Below are positions 52,717-64,000 of a stretch of 64,000 bases of DNA, piece by piece. Within the stretch, counting starts at the first letter, position 1. Every line of letters begins with the position of its first letter. Under the pieces are notes generated by a model. It worked only from the letters and a program-made list of their open reading frames with translations, was not told the origin of the DNA and searched no databases. The position numbers and the translations under genes are program-made. This stretch comes from Lethocerus indicus (taxonomy: Eukaryota; Arthropoda; Insecta; Hemiptera; Belostomatidae): the NCBI GenBank assembly GCA_019843655.1, contig JACDQD010000003.1:13456925-13520924 (forward strand), given 5' to 3'.

Positions 52717-53536
52717 ATGAGTGAACCAAGTGATGATATTGCAGGCAAGATTGTTATTTCCTAGTATGTTTTATTATGTAGTTTTAGTTTAGAAGAACAT
52801 AATGAAATTGGGAAAGTTTCTTTCTTCTATTCACATTGAACAGTTTTGTTTTGATTTTATAATTTTGTATTCTTAAATATATACTTCATTATGCTATGCA
52901 GAAAATTCTATGCTGTTTTGATGATAGCTTGTATCTATTAAGGCTCTGGTCATCTCTGTGTTTAAACTATCTTCACCAAATAAACGTACTTGGCCCATAT
53001 AACCTGGTTCTGTCCCAGCATAAGGCTGTACTATACCGGAAATATGTACAATGGTAGAAGGTTTTTACTGTCATATGTATGTTTGGAAAGAGCTAACTGA
53101 ACAATTTTAAGATAATATAACAACAACATGCAGTACGAATAAATGTGCACCACATACTATACATTTGTTATCCTTGCAGTAGTATTGAAATATTTACATT
53201 TTGACCAGAAGAATTCATAATGGTCTTTGTCATAACAGTTCAGCAGGACACACTGACCCAACATGTTGACAATTTAAAATAAATAAATAATAATAATAAT
53301 ATTACAGTTATTATTATTTAATATTAATAATATTATTTTATTAATAATCATAATTCTTCACAGAGCGAGAAGTTAAATCTCATGGTACTCCAGGTTCAAA
53401 ACAGAGCCTTCATGTTCATTTTCCTCCTGAATCAACACTTACAACGATAAAAATACTGACACCACCTCCGAAAAAAGAAACACCATTTAAGAAATTTAAG
53501 AGAACTATTTGTTGCTGCTCTAACAGTAATAATTAG
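52717..53536 (+). CDS. Candidate small gene, 66 aa, Cys-Cys-Cys tail
   Basis: Proposed exons 52717-52744 and 53364-53536 join in frame to give 66 residues starting MSEPSDDIAEREVKSHGTPG and ending FKRTICCCSNSNN. I do not recognise it. The second exon has a clean CTTCACAG acceptor and a composition unlike its AT-rich surroundings (basic, Pro/Lys-rich ILTPPPKKETPFKKFKRT), which argues for real coding. The join needs a GC-AG intron (CAG then GCAAGA). Other exons between them are possible. The basic patch followed by three cysteines would suit palmitoylation and membrane attachment, but that is inference. A GTAATA right after TCTAACA (from 53525) could act as a donor, so the protein might continue further downstream. 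Upstream, a short frame (52703-52723) overlaps the start. Confidence 0.4.
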
Positions 53537-54952
53537 TATGTTATTTCAAGAGATTATTGTTGTTTTATAAAGTATTGTAAAATAGTTCCATAGAGTTGAG
53601 TTAATGACTTAATTAAGGATTTTATTTCTTTTGTATCATTACCTTGCTCATTACCTTGTTGTGCATATCATTTTGTATATAATGACTTTCTCATGTTTAA
53701 AAAAATAAAATATGTAAGAATATTATTAGATGATACATTTAAACAAATTTTTTGCGGTTTATTTTTCAATATTTGTTATAAAGCAAAATTATGCTGATCT
53801 GTGTATATGCTGTTGATTTACTTATTTCACTCTAAATAATTAATTAATTGTAATAAAAATTAATTAATAATTATCAATAACTAATAATTGTATTAATTAC
53901 TATTATTATATTAATTAAATATTAATCATAATTGTAATTATGATTACATCTAAGATTATATTTAGACCTGGAAGAATATAAAAAAGGATAATATTGCTGT
54001 TATATTCTTTATAATTTCATATATCTTACAATATTAGAGTAATAATTAAAATAATTATTCATTAAAAATAATTCATAGATATGAGTTATTATTCAATATT
54101 TACAAATTTATTACTATATGTTATACTGCATATATTTATGCCTTTAAAATAACAATTAGCATTTTAATTTGAATGTACATTTAATGAGAACTATAACAAA
54201 AGTGAATTTTCATGAATGTTAATAATTCATAATAGAAATTGTCACATGAGAAATGTAAATGATTTCTTATTGTAAATATAATGTAAATATGCTGTTCGTA
54301 AGTTATTAATTAATGATTTTTTATGAGCTTCATGAATCTAACATTAAACTAAAATAGAAATTGCCCAATTCAATTTTGTCACCAGTTTAATATTTAATAA
54401 GTAGCAAATTCCTTAAAATTACTAATTAGTAACTTTTAATATTAGTTAGTTTCACTGAAATCAGGGGTAATTAAACTATTTAATAATCGTTTCCACTGAA
54501 TTTTTAATTTATTGCAAATCTACTGTCTTAGCATAAGTGCATTATTGAATTGCATTTATAAAAGAACAAAAGCAGTTTACATGATATTTAAAAATATATT
54601 GTTTTTATCAGAAATTTACAATTCAAACTCGTTATTAGCATTATTTTTGTGACAATGTATTAATTTGCCTATTGTGCAGCTAAACAGGATATGCTATATT
54701 ATCATTATCCATTCCAATTCAACCTTCAGAATTGAATAATGATTGGTCGTATTGTAGAGATAACTTTTTAAAGATATTATTGTTCAAGTTAAGTGAAATG
54801 TAAATATTGCACAATAAAAAATCGTCCTCTTATATATATTTTACTTCAATGAGGTTGCCCGATCATATTACTAAAATGCATAGATTCATGGATTTGTTTC
54901 TATCCCCAATACATTTGCCACTACTTTGAAACATGTTGTCAGTATTATCAGT

Positions 54953-55012
54953 GCGCTGTTAGCTCAGTGGTAATAAATAATGTAGTACCAGGTTCGTGGC
55001 CATTCTGGAGTG
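54953..55012 (+). mobile_element. tRNA-like Pol III promoter fragment (probable SINE head)
   Basis: A-box TAGCTCAGTGG at 54960-54970 and B-box-like GGTTCGTGGCC at 54991-55001, only 31 bases apart (about 44 in a tRNA). The arms cannot fold as a full cloverleaf, so this is a tRNA-derived repeat or pseudo-tRNA rather than a working tRNA gene. Confidence 0.4.
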
Positions 55013-58000
55013 CTTAAGCGCCTCAATATATTACTATACTAACATAATGCTAAAAGGTGGGGTGCTGAAATCATCCTTGAATGAGTTTTATGAGAATATG
55101 TCAAACGCATTCTGTAAAAATAATGTACATCTTCAGATTTCGGATATTAATCTATCTCTCTCTTCTTTACTAAACCCCGAGAAAACGTATATTACGCAAT
55201 GAAATAAATCCCGCTTCAATAACCCGACCGCCCCCTCCAAAAGTGAGGATCAAGTAATGAAATAAAGCAAATTCACTTGAGACAATAGACTCGATGCGTC
55301 ATTTTTATTTTTTATTTATCGATGATGCAAGCCTAGCATTTTATCGGGTCCCCGAAAACAACAGAATGAGCGAGCCGGTCTTATCCCCGGGGTGTGCAAT
55401 ACATCAAGACTTATCTTATCGCTCGCCCGTTGTATTATCACGGACTGAGCAGGAATAAAAGGTTCGTGAAAATTATTTTATTAAAATAATACATTTCGGT
55501 TTGCCGTTCTCTAATTCTTAACTAAAAAAACAGCAATTTCCAGAGTTAAATTGCTGCTAATCACCTAACATTAAAATGGGCGGCTACTATAGTTACGGAT
55601 AAACCAAGATAACATCTCAAACAAAATGAGCGTGGTTAGTTATAGTAATTTCCTTCATAAACATTTGCAAATTTCGATTCGGTCCTGTGATCAATCGGTA
55701 ACCGTGAATTCCCATTTCCAGTCCATAACAATTTCATTTTCTACTTGATAGTGCAACGAAAATCAACAGCATGTTACCATATTCACCACACTCGCTCGTC
55801 TTCTTTATTTGAGGTGAATGGGTAATGAATAAAGAATCACTGCTATGGGTGGTGAGGGTGAAATGTATTCGAAAGTATTTCGAGATTCTCACATTTATTT
55901 GATTAAATACTTTTTATATTTGAAAACCTTGTTTATAAAATTTGCTTAGTTTGAAAAATAAATCTATCAATTTTTACACCGAATCAGGGCATTAAAATTA
56001 CTAGAATGATTTTCTCCGGTGTACTGGTTTGAAATATAAAAACAATCAATTATAAAACTTCAGAACAAGCATTTTCCGATTTATTTAACGTGTAAAATGA
56101 GATATTGACTGCCACTGCAGAAGGCTACCGTAGAAACTTGACCATGAAATATATTATACACGATAACACATGATTATTAGGACAAAAATGTAGAATGTAA
56201 TTCTTGAATATATATTATTAACGAATGATGTTGACGACAGTAAATAATAAACCAATAATAATAATTCTTGCAATCGTCTGCTGCTTCTGCGTCATATTAC
56301 GTGAAAATGACGGTCATGCATTCGAAACACCGAATATTTATAATACTTGCATAAGATTCACAAAACCGTTTTTTTTTACTCTGTGTGTGGACACTTCTCT
56401 GTCCTCCGCGTCAAGTGATGGGTTTACAGAGAGATAAAGACGGGTTGTATCGGGAAGACGAACCAACCCCAGAAAGGGAGGATACTTCTACAGAAAGAAG
56501 AAGAAAGGGGGTGGTAACCCCCCTTCAGTGTACTCGACACGGGCATTGAGGAATCTGTCCATCTCTCTCCACATGTGTCAATTAACCGAAGTGGGAGCAT
56601 AGGGGCGTAACCTCTTGACTCCATCGAAGTTCAATTAAAGAACTTCAAATATAGTATATGGATTTTTAATATTCCATATTAATATTTAATATACGGATTT
56701 TTAATATATAATAAAAAACACTGTGAGAGACCTGAAAAACGCCACCGCATGGAAATCACACGCAGGGTGAGACACATCTACGAGAGAAATCCGGTAGCCT
56801 CTGTCGAGATTTACAATATATATGTAAAACGATAGATTCGGTCGTAAACGATAGCTATATACCCGGAAGTAGAGTTTTTATATTAAATGAGAACAAGATT
56901 GTGCATGGACCGGTTCCAAAATCAAAGGTGGAAATTGTAGGAATGAAAGTAAAGGGCCAAAGAATGCAAGTCAAATTAACTTAGGTAGGTCTATAATCGT
57001 ATATCTACAATCTTGTCTAGGTTTACATTCTTGTATTGAGGAACACAATTGATAGCTTAGTGGAAGATCGATAAACAAAAGGGAACAGGCACCTCAACGT
57101 CAGCGAATAATGGAGAAAATACCTGCGGAGGTCAAGAGATATCAATTAGAAGCCCAATGACGATGATACCACTATAACGTATAAAATCACCAAATCTCTT
57201 TATAAAATCCGCGTATCTAAAAGTGATAACCCAATGTACATAAATACATAGGCAAATTTACACATTAACTTGTTTGTTGTTCCTGGTAATATTGTTGGTA
57301 AACTAAGTTATGAGTTTATTAAACAATGTAATATATATTAAACCATAGTTGATGTTAAGAGGTCCAGAATCGATGAGTTTAAATTAAAAACTGCTAATTA
57401 ATACATTACCAACATTTAATACAGTATCGTACAATTTTTATTAAAATTTATAAATGTATTATAATTAACTTAATACGATATCATGTCACGACTATTAAAC
57501 CCGGGTAGTCATCTATATTTCAACCAAGTCTATCTGATGAATCTACCCTGCGTTTTAGTAACGCCAGATATGAGTGAGAAAGAGCGCTTACCTTTTAGAA
57601 ATACGTCCATTTAGAAATTAGGGCCTATATTCTACATATTCGTATTATATTTAGAAACGCTCCAGAGTATTTAGAGATTTCTACATTTACACTTAACTAA
57701 AAACCTTATACTCATAAAGTAGTGAATTTATCTCACAACCAGAAAATAAAACGAAGGTGAAGTAATAGTTATTGTATAGATTTATCTACATTTAGTCATT
57801 TGTCTTGTAAGTTTGCAATTCGAAATAAGAAGTCATAAATAATATCACAACACCCGCCCTATTTTCCACCCGATGACTTCTTTAAGGTTCCCTAATTTGA
57901 TTATAACTGGAAGCGATTTGAAGGTAATTTTACTCAACTAAAGTTAGCCGCAATTTTATTGCAGGGAAAATCTGACATACGGCAGATATTTCGTACCAAC

Positions 58001-60218
58001 GCGAGATTGACTTAACAGCTTGGAACAAGCGATAGGAATCGCCTCAATATTCCTGACGTCATATGTTTGAATGTTTTCTCGAACATTTCAGGGTTCTATA
58101 CCGTTTCACGAGTGGAAAAACCTTTGATCTAAATCGTAAATATGATTTTTACAAAATGGCTGTCTTCTTCATCCCCTTCTCTCAACTTATGAAGAACCCT
58201 CCGAAAGAAAGAAGTGTATTTTCTTCTTCGTATTTTGCAGCCTAGCTTCATTCATAACACACTAAGGATATCTATAAAACTGAGCAGCCACTTGAAGCTG
58301 TGAAAAAACTAAACAGCCTAATAACTCAGTTAATCGCAGCTTTTCGGCTGCGAACGATTAACCGTTTTATTGTCACTTGGCGGCATAATAAAACAAACGA
58401 TAGCCTGAACATTTCATCAGTTGTGCAACACTGAATTCGATCGGGCATCTTACCAGATTAAAGATCGTCCGGGAGTCTTGCGATACGATGTATAATTTAC
58501 GTTTCCTTTGTAATTCTGTTTTTAAATAAGATAAACACGAAATATATTTATACGCCAGGGTCTTATCTTTTATCTATTGGAGATAGCGGCAATGTCGAGT
58601 GCTATTCAAGGAATCTAGGCTGGAGGCGGTACGCGGGTAAAGACTCGGTGTTGTTTTTTTACCTGACGGAACAAACGAACTGCCTGTTTGTCGGAGACTC
58701 TCCCGAAGACGTCTGGCAGACGTTCCTTTCCTTTTTATCTCTCTTTTTATCACTGCTATCGCGGCGTTGATCGCCATATTCTATAACACAGTGGAAATAA
58801 CGAATACGATTTGAAAACTGGGTCACAATCAAGAAAAAGAGGAAGGAGTCGGATTGAATTAAATGAAACAAGTAGCTAGTATTTGAAATCCCTCATTTCA
58901 ATGGTAAATGACTGTAAGTCTTCATCTTTCTGCAGGGACGGATATTGTTAGTTTTACTATTATCATAGGTTGGCGCAATTTTCTGTGGTAATAACTACAA
59001 TTAACATATATGTGATTATTTTGCTCAAACATTGAGGAAAAATAATTTCATAATAGGTATTAATATACATACTGATTACGTCAAGCTTCAAGTGTTTACA
59101 CAATTGAAGCGCAATCTACAATTAATCGAGACTCTCAATAGCTCCTTTATCTCATTGTAAAAAAATTTTTACAATCGTAGAAATTAATAAATACGCGAGA
59201 GATGTATATAATATGAGATTTTGCTGGTATGTTTGTTATAAGAATAATGGGCATTTGGACTAGGTGGAGTGCAGGAGTAAAAGAATATACAGGCATTACG
59301 TAAATATGTGTCTATCAAAAATTTATAATTCCTGCAGATAGTATATCATGAGTACGATTTTCACTTCTTATTTCAATAAATATTTAATAATATAAAAGAT
59401 AAATACGGGCGAGAAAAATAAGTCTTGTAAAATTTTATATATACACTTCATTTCATTACAACAGGGCATATATCAAGAGAGCTAGCCGGTTATCAAAGAG
59501 GGGCGCGGGGGAGCCACAGCTCACACCCCTATAACTTATATACTTCATTTTATGAACCTTTACTTGCGACACCTTGAATTGTGTATTGAGTGTGTAATTC
59601 ATTGACTGTGTAAATTATTTACAAACCTTAAAATAGCCATATACTACATTTGTTGCGATCAAGATAAAAACAATTTTTTGTGATTGGATAAAATTGAAAC
59701 GGAACACATGTGCACGTAGCGGTTCAAATATTTTCTCTAGCGAAGATTTCTAAATCACTATTGCTTGCCCCCTGAGTTGGTGTCGGGCAGAACTTTTATT
59801 GCTACTTTCCAATGGTAACTTGAGAGGCTGTTGGGAATATGAATGTTCATCAAAACGATAAAGCTATCTATAATCATGGTTCATCAACAATAAAACTCAT
59901 GAAGTGAATAAATCCTTTTCAGTTTTAAGTTTTCACGTAATATTATAATATAATTTGTTACTGACCCCCAAAATCGAAAATTTTGTAGATGATTTAATGG
60001 GGTAAACATTTGACAATTTTATCTTCTTTTTATCTCATTTTTCGTTACCAATTTTTGGATGCAGCTACTATTGAAGTTATATCTTTTTCTCAAATTGATT
60101 TTTTTGATTTTTCTGAATATGTATACTGATACACTGATAAATATAAAAAACAGGTCATACAATTTATCCCCAAACACGCGTGGCCACACACATCATTAAT
60201 AGTATTTAGTTTACAGTG

Positions 60219-60234
60219 ACACTGTCACTGTCAC

Positions 60235-60291
<57 letters not shown>

Positions 60292-61160
60292 TTGCTTTGT
60301 TTGTCTTCTTTGGATTGGGAGGGATTTTGTTAATCGTCAAATATATAACTGTTCGATCACATAACTGATCACAACTATTAATTTCTGACTTCCATATAGA
60401 TGATAGGAAATTATTGAAGAAAGGGAGGACATTTATTGAAAAAATTTTATTTTTAGTAATCTAGTGAATCGATGCAAGTGCACCCAACAAACTTTAGTTA
60501 AGTAAATTTCCGCACCATACTGAGGGGGGCGCTAGTGAATCGCTGCACCCAACAAACTTCAATTAATTTAGAATAACTGTTTTGTGGTCTGCGAGGGCTT
60601 GGAACACCGTAGATTTCGTGTGTTTCTGTCTCCTCTCGCTGCTTTTGTGTTTTGCTAGACTGGTTTAAACTTTAAATATCACCCGCCCCCCCCCTTTTTA
60701 ACCAGTAATCCGACAGACTTTTTCAATTAATTTAGGATCAACAGGAAATCTTTTATAATCGTAAATACACAATACCAGATAAGTTTCCTGTCCTATTTTT
60801 GGAAGTCAGTACCTAATAGTTGTGACCAGTTGTGTGATCAAATATATATTTGACCGATAATCCGACAAAGACTAAAGCCAATTAACAAAATGCCCCCCAA
60901 CCCAAATACGACAAACAACATCCCGAAAAACACAATAACAAGACACATATAGATATATACACGACAAACAGACAACCACCACAGTACAAGTGACAGTGAC
61001 AGTGAAGTGAGGATGCCGAAAAATATTCCAAAGTGCCAAATTGACTAACACCGCTACTGGAGATTACGAGCAGCTGAAACCGGTCTAGCAAAAGCTCAAA
61101 CCAGCGAGAGGAAAGAGAAACACAAGAAATCTACGGTATTCCAACCCCTGGCAGAACACG
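60219..61160. repeat. Complex inverted-repeat (fold-back) element
   Basis: Arm X (60219-60393) is inverted at 60801-61005: both share CACTGTCACTGTCACTTGT, GATCACAACTATTA and CTGACTTCC. Arm Z (60584-60667) is inverted at 61077-61160: both share TCTAGCAAAA, CAGCGAGAGGA, GAAATCTACGGT and TTCCAA. The order is X, Z, X', Z', so the pairs interlock. A ~40-base direct repeat (60461-60501 and 60531-60569; CACCCAACAAACTT) lies between the arms. It looks like a transposon remnant, family unknown. Confidence 0.7.
60236..60290. repeat. (GT)n microsatellite inside the fold-back arm
   Basis: Perfect GT array of about 55 bases. The opposite arm lacks the expansion and has only a few TG units, so the array grew after the arms formed. 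Confidence 0.95.
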
Positions 61161-61735
61161 TGGGTGTGGAATTAACCCTTCACTTGGGTCGTTAATACAG
61201 GGTTAAACAGAAACAATATTATATATAACAATAGAGCAATATATAAAACACACAAGCACAATAACTCCATAAAATAACTACACTCCCGCCTGAGTAGAAT
61301 CTTGCTGTGAAAGACGAGAAATTCATATATTTTATAGTTTCCCAATAAAAAAAGAAGCCGATTCTCCGATAATAGACTGAGGAAAAGAGTATAACGGTAG
61401 TATTTAAAAAATCAATATATGATCATAAATTTAATGAGTAAATCGCTGCACTTAAGAGTCGTCGATAAAAATGTTCGATAAGATAAGTGCCGTTACGTAT
61501 AGGATAGAATTTTCATGAAAAGGGTATTGTGCGTTTAGGTCTGTGCCACAGACCATATTCTGCCACGCATTAAACACCACTCTCGGTAAGTGAAAATTAG
61601 GCGAACACTGTACTAAGTTCGCGGTTGTCGAGTTGTCTTAATTGACATTAAAGATTGCATTCAAGCAGATCATAATCTGCACGGTTTTAATTATCTTTCG
61701 GACTGAGGTTTGCGGTCGATTTACAGATTTCGAGA

Positions 61736-61894
61736 ATGAGGAGTTTTATTTTTTGCGTTCTGGCCCTGGTTTCGTCCGGGCTGGCCTCCGCCGGTGTGGC
61801 CCAAGTTGAACCAGACAACTACATCCTAAATCTTGACATCAACCCCGAAGAAAAAACACTTAATGGCGCTGTTACGATAACATTCAAACCTAAG
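61736..61894 (+). CDS. First coding exon of a second M1 aminopeptidase-like gene (partial)
   Basis: 159 bases, 53 codons, phase 0, ending at a strong GTGAGT donor after AAG. It encodes a signal peptide (MRSFIFCVLALVSSGLASA) followed by PDNYILNLDINPEEKTLNGAVTITF. The latter matches the M1 aminopeptidase N-terminal pattern Y-x-L-x-L-x(n)-F/L-x-G-x-V-x-I-x-F and parallels exon 1 of the M1 gene at 51615-51780. The rest lies beyond a first intron of more than 2.1 kb, outside the window. GC content is higher than in the surrounding DNA, as expected for an exon. The two M1 genes are divergent, about 10 kb apart. Too short to appear among long open frames; identification rests on the signal peptide and the strand pattern. 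Confidence 0.65.
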
Positions 61895-62080
61895 GTGAGT
61901 CCTGCAGTTGCTTAACGTTGTTTATACGAATGTACATATAATCATCATTGCTGGCATGCATCTTCGTTCCCTCCCTCCAGTGGCGTAACCATTCGTGTGA
62001 ACATACTCTTCTGAATAATATCGGTCACTTTAGTTTTATCCCGTTTCTCCTCTTTTATATATAAATAATTAAATGAAAAT

Positions 62081-62136
<56 letters not shown>

Positions 62137-64000
62137 CTTGTGACTTTAAATAATGTACATAAGGACTTTAAATTGTTCAACTTCGGTAACACCAATTTCA
62201 AATGGGCCCAAGCCCCGCTTAACTGATTTATGTAATTACTAAGGTATGCAATTTCTGTGGTTATTAGATTTATGGCTACAACTATGGAAAAATGTGGAGG
62301 TGACAAATATCAGGGTGAGGAAATATTACGATTAATATTGATCGCGCGCCGTTGTCCTGTCGGTCAACTGATAAATAAGAACGAGATAAACATTATCCCA
62401 CAATAGTATTACGATTTTTCAATGGTGCCCTTTCAGAGTTTCAAGGCGGATGTCTGTCCTTGTTCCATTACATCGTCGCATTTTAGAAAATGTTCTCTGT
62501 GTTTTTCGAAAACTTGTCTTCCATGCTACAAACGCATTCATTCGTTATAAAAAGAGTATATTTAGTCGTATGGGAGTAAATATATACACTTTTCACACGA
62601 TTCCTTACCATCATGATGAACATTCCTTTGCACAAATTGGAGACAGAAAGTCACAGGAGTGTAAACCCTCGTAGACCTCCTCTAAATAGCCATAAATTAC
62701 AAGTAGTTTTTAAGCCAATAGAGACAATATATTGCTTTTAAGTGAAATAATATTACGGAAATGATGACGTTACAAACGCTTATTCTTGCCGGTACTATTT
62801 ATTGATGCACTTTATAAAAGTGCAATAAAAGTTGAATGTAATTTTGATGTTTCGGAAAACGATATGTCGGGGTGTCATTTAAAAACACTCAACAAGTCGA
62901 ATCAAAATCATATCTCTACAAGTGAGGTAATGGGAACACGCAGGTTGAAATGAACATCTTTTTGTAGATTACCTCTTCTAATTAATTGGAGTATTACGTT
63001 GGGTAACGTCGGATCTTTTTTCTGTTCGAGTACAGAGATAAAAGCGTATTTATTGGGTGGTCAAGGCCTACCGGTTAGAGGCCGAGCAGGGCGGCACCGT
63101 CAAATTATTGTAATTTAAATTATTTACAAAATATTAATTAAAATAAATGGAAAATCATAACCGATTTACCCGCGATATTGTTGACCTACCTGTATGAATA
63201 GACGAGTGAGAATCCAATATTTCGTGGAAGTTATTTTTTCTATATTCAATATCTTAAATACTTCCGTATGGGTACCTGGCAGGTGTTTACATTGTATGTG
63301 AAATTTAAACCGAGTTATATACCGTACTATTTACAAATTAATTCGCGCATTTCCACTAATATACAAAGTATATATGGACGAGGTGAGTGATGAAAAACCT
63401 GACATTTGCCATGGATAGCTTGTAAGCTAGTCCATAAGTAGGGACAGTACCCGGAGAAATAAGTGCTCCTTCCGGTTTTTCCAATAAAAGATTTCTAGTG
63501 TGTGTTTCCATCCCGTATTGTGTAGTGTATTTGATAATCGGAAATAATCATTAGTCTAAATCTTACGACTCTCATTTTGGTTAGGAGGAAAAAAATTGCC
63601 GTGGGTCTGAAATGTGGAAAAAATGGAAAAATGGAAAGTTTGAACTCTTAAATTTTATAACACGCATCGATTATTGCAACTAAATAGAAGGGTAATTTTT
63701 ACACGAATTCAGCCCTAGCTATTCCTCCTAAGGAATTGTGAGGTTCTTACTCGAACTTAAAAACTACTTTTTTTTCTGGAAATATAGATCATAAAACTAC
63801 TTTTTATGTAGTTCGATTTCAAGCCAAATTCTCTCCCCTCGGTTGGGAAATAAATTATTTTCTTACTGTAGTACTGTAACTGAAAACATTATTAATCCAG
63901 AGCTTCCCATAACGTATTAATATTGCCACAGATTCCCATACGTTTGGGTAATCCGTCTGAGCGGCCTTGTCCCATCACATCAAATAATGATCAATTCACA
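61895..64000. other. First intron of the second M1-like gene (presumed)
   Basis: No further exon of the M1 family was found to the window end. The segment carries a (GT)n array at 62082-62132 and otherwise unique, unremarkable DNA. Confidence 0.4.
62082..62132. repeat. (GT)n microsatellite
   Basis: Perfect GT array of about 50 bases, in the presumed first intron of the second M1-like gene. Confidence 0.95.

Larger units (their letters stand above)
53537..61735. other. Gene-poor interval between the candidate small gene and the second M1 gene
   Basis: About 8.2 kb with no exon that I can support. It begins very AT-rich (TAATTA-type low complexity around 53820-53950). It then becomes more balanced after ~55200 with scattered CG dinucleotides. 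It contains a tRNA-like fragment (54953), a (GT)n array and a complex inverted repeat (60219-61160). Open frames at 56225-56437 (+) and 58574-58777 (-) are discussed in the findings. Confidence 0.5.

Noticed and set aside
54953..55025. tRNA gene
   Set aside because: A and B boxes are too close and no cloverleaf can be drawn; more likely a SINE fragment.
60882..61091. 69-codon Cys-rich minus-strand frame
   Set aside because: Lies inside the inverted-repeat element; composition follows the repeat and no conserved domain is visible.
1..64000. CRISPR arrays, rRNA genes, bacterial-type operons
   Set aside because: No regularly spaced repeats, rRNA sequence or compact operon structure; the window is eukaryotic nuclear DNA.

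Overview
The window is about 64 kb of AT-rich, intron-rich animal nuclear DNA. The gene set points to an insect or other arthropod: a trithorax-related type methyltransferase with its KMT2C/D-like C-terminal half, a secreted M1 aminopeptidase family, USP1, RSU1, NEMP and epsilon-tubulin. Introns have ordinary GT-AG borders, (TA)n and (GT)n microsatellites are common, and there are short tRNA-derived repeats. Epsilon-tubulin is absent from Drosophila, so a non-dipteran, perhaps hemimetabolous, source is more likely, but the species cannot be fixed from the sequence. All exon chains were built by hand by matching splice sites and reading frame; each multi-exon gene listed closes exactly in frame.

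Layout: 300-12316 (+) is the C-terminal ~2,460 residues of a KMT2C/D-type H3K4 methyltransferase, whose 5' part lies outside. 14759-15619 (-) is an intronless unknown coiled-coil gene. 20385-25055 (+) is USP1. 28707-31258 (+) is RSU1. 33181-35310 (+) is an unknown 273-residue coiled-coil gene. 36107-39598 (-) is NEMP and 39913-44420 (+) is epsilon-tubulin, head to head across a 314-bp shared promoter. 44758-51780 (-) is a 922-residue M1 aminopeptidase homologue in 17 exons. 52717-53536 (+) is a possible 66-residue gene. 61736-61894 (+) is the first coding exon of a second M1-like secreted protein that runs off the window. The 53.5-61.7 kb interval has no convincing gene but holds a fold-back repeat and a tRNA-like fragment.

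The two most interesting observations are these. First, the NEMP/epsilon-tubulin promoter with the intact first coding exons of both genes has been copied as a direct repeat about 7 kb away (32232-33023 and 39184-40037). The copy lies just upstream of the unknown coiled-coil gene, and its epsilon-tubulin exon has the right splice phase to join that gene. Second, the M1 homologue keeps a full-length open frame, yet the GAMEN motif, all three zinc ligands, the catalytic Glu and the catalytic Tyr are replaced, which predicts a secreted pseudoenzyme. I did not find a new defence-like or operon-like system; the genes are mostly unrelated housekeeping and chromatin genes.
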